A stretch of 64,000 nt of DNA from Flavobacterium daejeonense DSM 17708 (GTDB lineage: Bacteria > Bacteroidota > Bacteroidia > Flavobacteriales > Flavobacteriaceae): contig NZ_AUDK01000001.1 in assembly GCF_000425425.1 (NCBI RefSeq), forward strand, positions 248,001 through 312,000, written 5' to 3'. The notes below the pieces were generated by a model. The model did no database searches, had not been told where the DNA came from, and saw only the letters and a list, made by a program, of their open reading frames with translations. This document shows positions 62,215 to 64,000 of this stretch, in pieces. Positions within the stretch are counted from its first letter, which is position 1. Each line of letters opens with the position of its first letter. Position numbers and translations under genes: made by a program.

Positions 62215-63393
62215 ATGAAACCAGATCTATTTCAAGCCCCCGACTACTACAAGCTGGACGAATTACTATCAGAAGAACATAAAATAGTTCGCGATGCCGC
62301 ACGCAGCTGGGTAAAAAAAGAAATCAGTCCGATTATCGAAGAATATGCCCAAAAAGCAGAATTTCCAAATCAGATTATCAAAGGTTTAGCCGAAATTGGC
62401 GCTTTTGGACCATACATTCCACAGGAATATGGCGGAGCCGGTTTGGATCAAATTTCGTATGGTTTAATTATGCAGGAAATAGAACGTGGTGATTCCGGAA
62501 TTCGTTCTACTGCTTCAGTACAATCTTCATTAGTAATGTACCCTATTTGGAAATACGGCAGCGAAGAACAAAAACAAAAATTCCTTCCCAAATTAGCTTC
62601 CGGTGAACTCATGGGCTGTTTTGGATTAACCGAACCCAATCACGGTTCCGACCCCGGAAGCATGACCACTAATTTCAAAGACAAAGGAGATTATTACCTG
62701 CTAAACGGAGCTAAAATGTGGATTTCCAATGCCCCTTTTGCAGATATTGCGGTTATTTGGGCAAAAAATGAAGAAGGCAGAATCCACGGTTTGATTGTAG
62801 AACGCGGCATGGAAGGCTTCTCTACTCCCGAAACACACAACAAATGGTCTTTACGCGCTTCGGCTACAGGAGAATTATTATTTGATAATGTAAAAATTCC
62901 AAAAGAGAACCTGCTCCCTAACAGATCCGGACTGAGCGCTCCTTTAGGCTGTTTAGATTCTGCCCGATACGGAATTGCCTGGGGAGCCATTGGATCCGCC
63001 ATGGACTGTTATGATACAGCGCTACGTTATGCCAAAGAACGAATTCAGTTTGATAAACCCATAGCAGGCATGCAATTGCAACAAAAAAAATTAGCCGAAA
63101 TGATCACCGAAATCACCAAAGCCCAATTATTAACCTGGCGATTAGGAGTATTAAGAAACGAAAACAAAGCTACATCGGCACAAATATCAATGGCAAAAAG
63201 AAACAACGTCCACATGGCGATTAACATTGCACGTGAAGCACGCCAAATATTAGGTGCCATGGGAATTACCGGCGATTATTCCATCATGCGACACATGATG
63301 AATCTGGAATCAGTAATCACTTATGAAGGGACTCACGATATTCATTTACTCATTACCGGAATGGATATCACAGGTATTTCAGCTTTTAAATAA
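62215..63393 (+). CDS. Acyl-CoA dehydrogenase, glutaryl-CoA dehydrogenase-like
   Basis: A 392-residue FAD flavoenzyme. N-terminal helical domain with YGGAGLDQISYGLIMQEIERGDSG, middle beta domain with CFGLTEPNHGSDPGSM (FAD/substrate contact, about 142-157) and WISNAPFADIAVIW, and a C-terminal helical domain carrying the catalytic Glu in VITYEGTHDIH (about residue 376). The TEPNHGSDP and TYEGTHD versions match glutaryl-CoA dehydrogenases more than short-chain ones, which would tie it to lysine and tryptophan catabolism. Single gene. Confidence 0.88.
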   Translation: MKPDLFQAPDYYKLDELLSEEHKIVRDAARSWVKKEISPIIEEYAQKAEFPNQIIKGLAEIGAFGPYIPQEYGGAGLDQISYGLIMQEIERGDSGIRSTASVQSSLVMYPIWKYGSEEQKQKFLPKLASGELMGCFGLTEPNHGSDPGSMTTNFKDKGDYYLLNGAKMWISNAPFADIAVIWAKNEEGRIHGLIVERGMEGFSTPETHNKWSLRASATGELLFDNVKIPKENLLPNRSGLSAPLGCLDSARYGIAWGAIGSAMDCYDTALRYAKERIQFDKPIAGMQLQQKKLAEMITEITKAQLLTWRLGVLRNENKATSAQISMAKRNNVHMAINIAREARQILGAMGITGDYSIMRHMMNLESVITYEGTHDIHLLITGMDITGISAFK

Positions 63394-63596
63394 AAACTCT
63401 CAAAAATCCTTTTTTAGACAAAAGGCACGCTTTTTGAATTAGCCCTATTACTTTAAAACTATTTACACAAAAAACCAGAATCAAATTAATTCCGTAAATA
63501 GTATTAAAGAAAAAACAATTATTAAAGTATTGATAAAATCGATGGGATATTTTCCCTGAAGCTAACAGCTTTTTTATCTTTACACTAAATTATAAA

Positions 63597-64000
63597 ATGA
63601 TGAACACTTTACATATCAATAACAGTATCAAAGCCCAAAAAAGCGCCTTATTAGAACATTCGCTTTACAGCAAGGTAAAAACCATAGAAGACCTTCGAAT
63701 CTTCTTAGAAAACCACGTGTATGCTGTTTGGGATTTTATGTCTTTATTAAAAGCGCTTCAGGAACGTTTAACCTGTACAACAACCCCTTGGTTTGCCACT
63801 AAAAATTCGGAAACCCGCTATTTAATAAACGAAATTGTTTTGGCCGAAGAAACCGACCTGACCTTGGACGGAAGACACCTGAGCCATTACGAAATGTACA
63901 TTGAAGCGATGGAAGCCTGTGGTGCCGACACCAGCAAAATAGAACATTTCCTTTCAGAAATTCAATCGCTGCAAAATATTTTTGTAGCCATCAAAAAAAG
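63597..64000 (+). CDS. DUF3050 family protein (3' partial)
   Basis: A gene cut by the right edge of the window: 134 codons from ATG at 63597 (a second ATG follows at once). The protein starts MMNTLHINNSIKAQKSALL and contains HVYAVWDFMSLLKALQERLT and LAEETDLTLDGRHLSHYEMY, the heme-oxygenase-like pattern of DUF3050, including the likely metal His and Glu residues. Function of the family is not established; an iron-oxygenase role has been suggested by fold only. A TATCTTTA box precedes the start by about 23 bases. Confidence 0.8.
   Translation, partial: MMNTLHINNSIKAQKSALLEHSLYSKVKTIEDLRIFLENHVYAVWDFMSLLKALQERLTCTTTPWFATKNSETRYLINEIVLAEETDLTLDGRHLSHYEMYIEAMEACGADTSKIEHFLSEIQSLQNIFVAIKK

Overview
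The window reads as ordinary chromosome of a Flavobacterium-like member of the Flavobacteriaceae (Bacteroidetes). Supporting signs are the AT-rich base composition, many Bacteroidetes-type promoters (TTG/TTTG, about 18-21 bases, then TAnnTTTG), SusC/SusD and other TonB-dependent outer-membrane systems, lipoproteins with an acidic stretch after the lipobox cysteine, a DnaE polymerase with an N-terminal exonuclease, S16 with a long Ala/Glu-rich tail, and several families of palindromic intergenic repeats. I saw no transposase, phage gene, CRISPR array or rRNA.

Layout. (1) 1-10.7 kb: right-hand part of a pectin utilisation locus: GH28 polygalacturonase-like enzyme (cut by the window edge), GH106-type alpha-L-rhamnosidase, PL22-type oligogalacturonate lyase and a SusC/SusD pair, closed by a terminator and a tRNA-Leu(UAG). 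(2) 10.9-18.6 kb: M20 peptidase, a secreted protein with two TonB C-terminal domains, a saccharopine dehydrogenase-family enzyme, DUF423, pckA and DUF4407. (3) 17.1-20.4 kb: repeat-rich DNA with a MITE-like element, an orphan membrane-protein gene bracketed by inverted repeats, and a dense palindrome cluster. (4) 20.4-29.6 kb: a phytate locus (TonB receptor plus beta-propeller phytase), then an AraC regulator divergent from a XusA/XusB-like xenosiderophore receptor and lipoprotein pair. (5) 30.6-37.6 kb: a LacI-controlled operon with iron-type alcohol dehydrogenase, DapA-family aldolase, PdxA2-type dehydrogenase, DUF1537 sugar-acid kinase and a sodium:solute symporter. Two perfect LacI-type operators accompany it. 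(6) 37.7-45.8 kb: a small operon (cyclase, acetyltransferase, YjbR), hemW, ruvC, a flippase-like protein with a GT2 glycosyltransferase, two tRNA-Asp genes, DUF58 and thioredoxin. (7) 46-51.4 kb: dnaE with exonuclease fusion and a TPR-like secreted protein. (8) 52-57 kb: leuC-leuD-isopropylmalate-synthase-like-leuB. (9) 57-64 kb: a second double-TonB-domain protein, an RRM protein, a lipoprotein, rpsP-rimM, trmN6-like, a LysE exporter, an acyl-CoA dehydrogenase and a truncated DUF3050 gene.

The biology is that of a plant-polymer degrader: pectin oligosaccharides, phytate phosphorus and foreign siderophores are taken up through separate TonB-dependent systems, while the LacI operon probably handles a short-chain sugar acid. 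The least explained items are the exact substrate of that operon, the secreted tandem TonB-domain proteins, the cassette-like unit at 18.9-19.8 kb, and the mobile-looking repeat that has entered the hemW reading frame.
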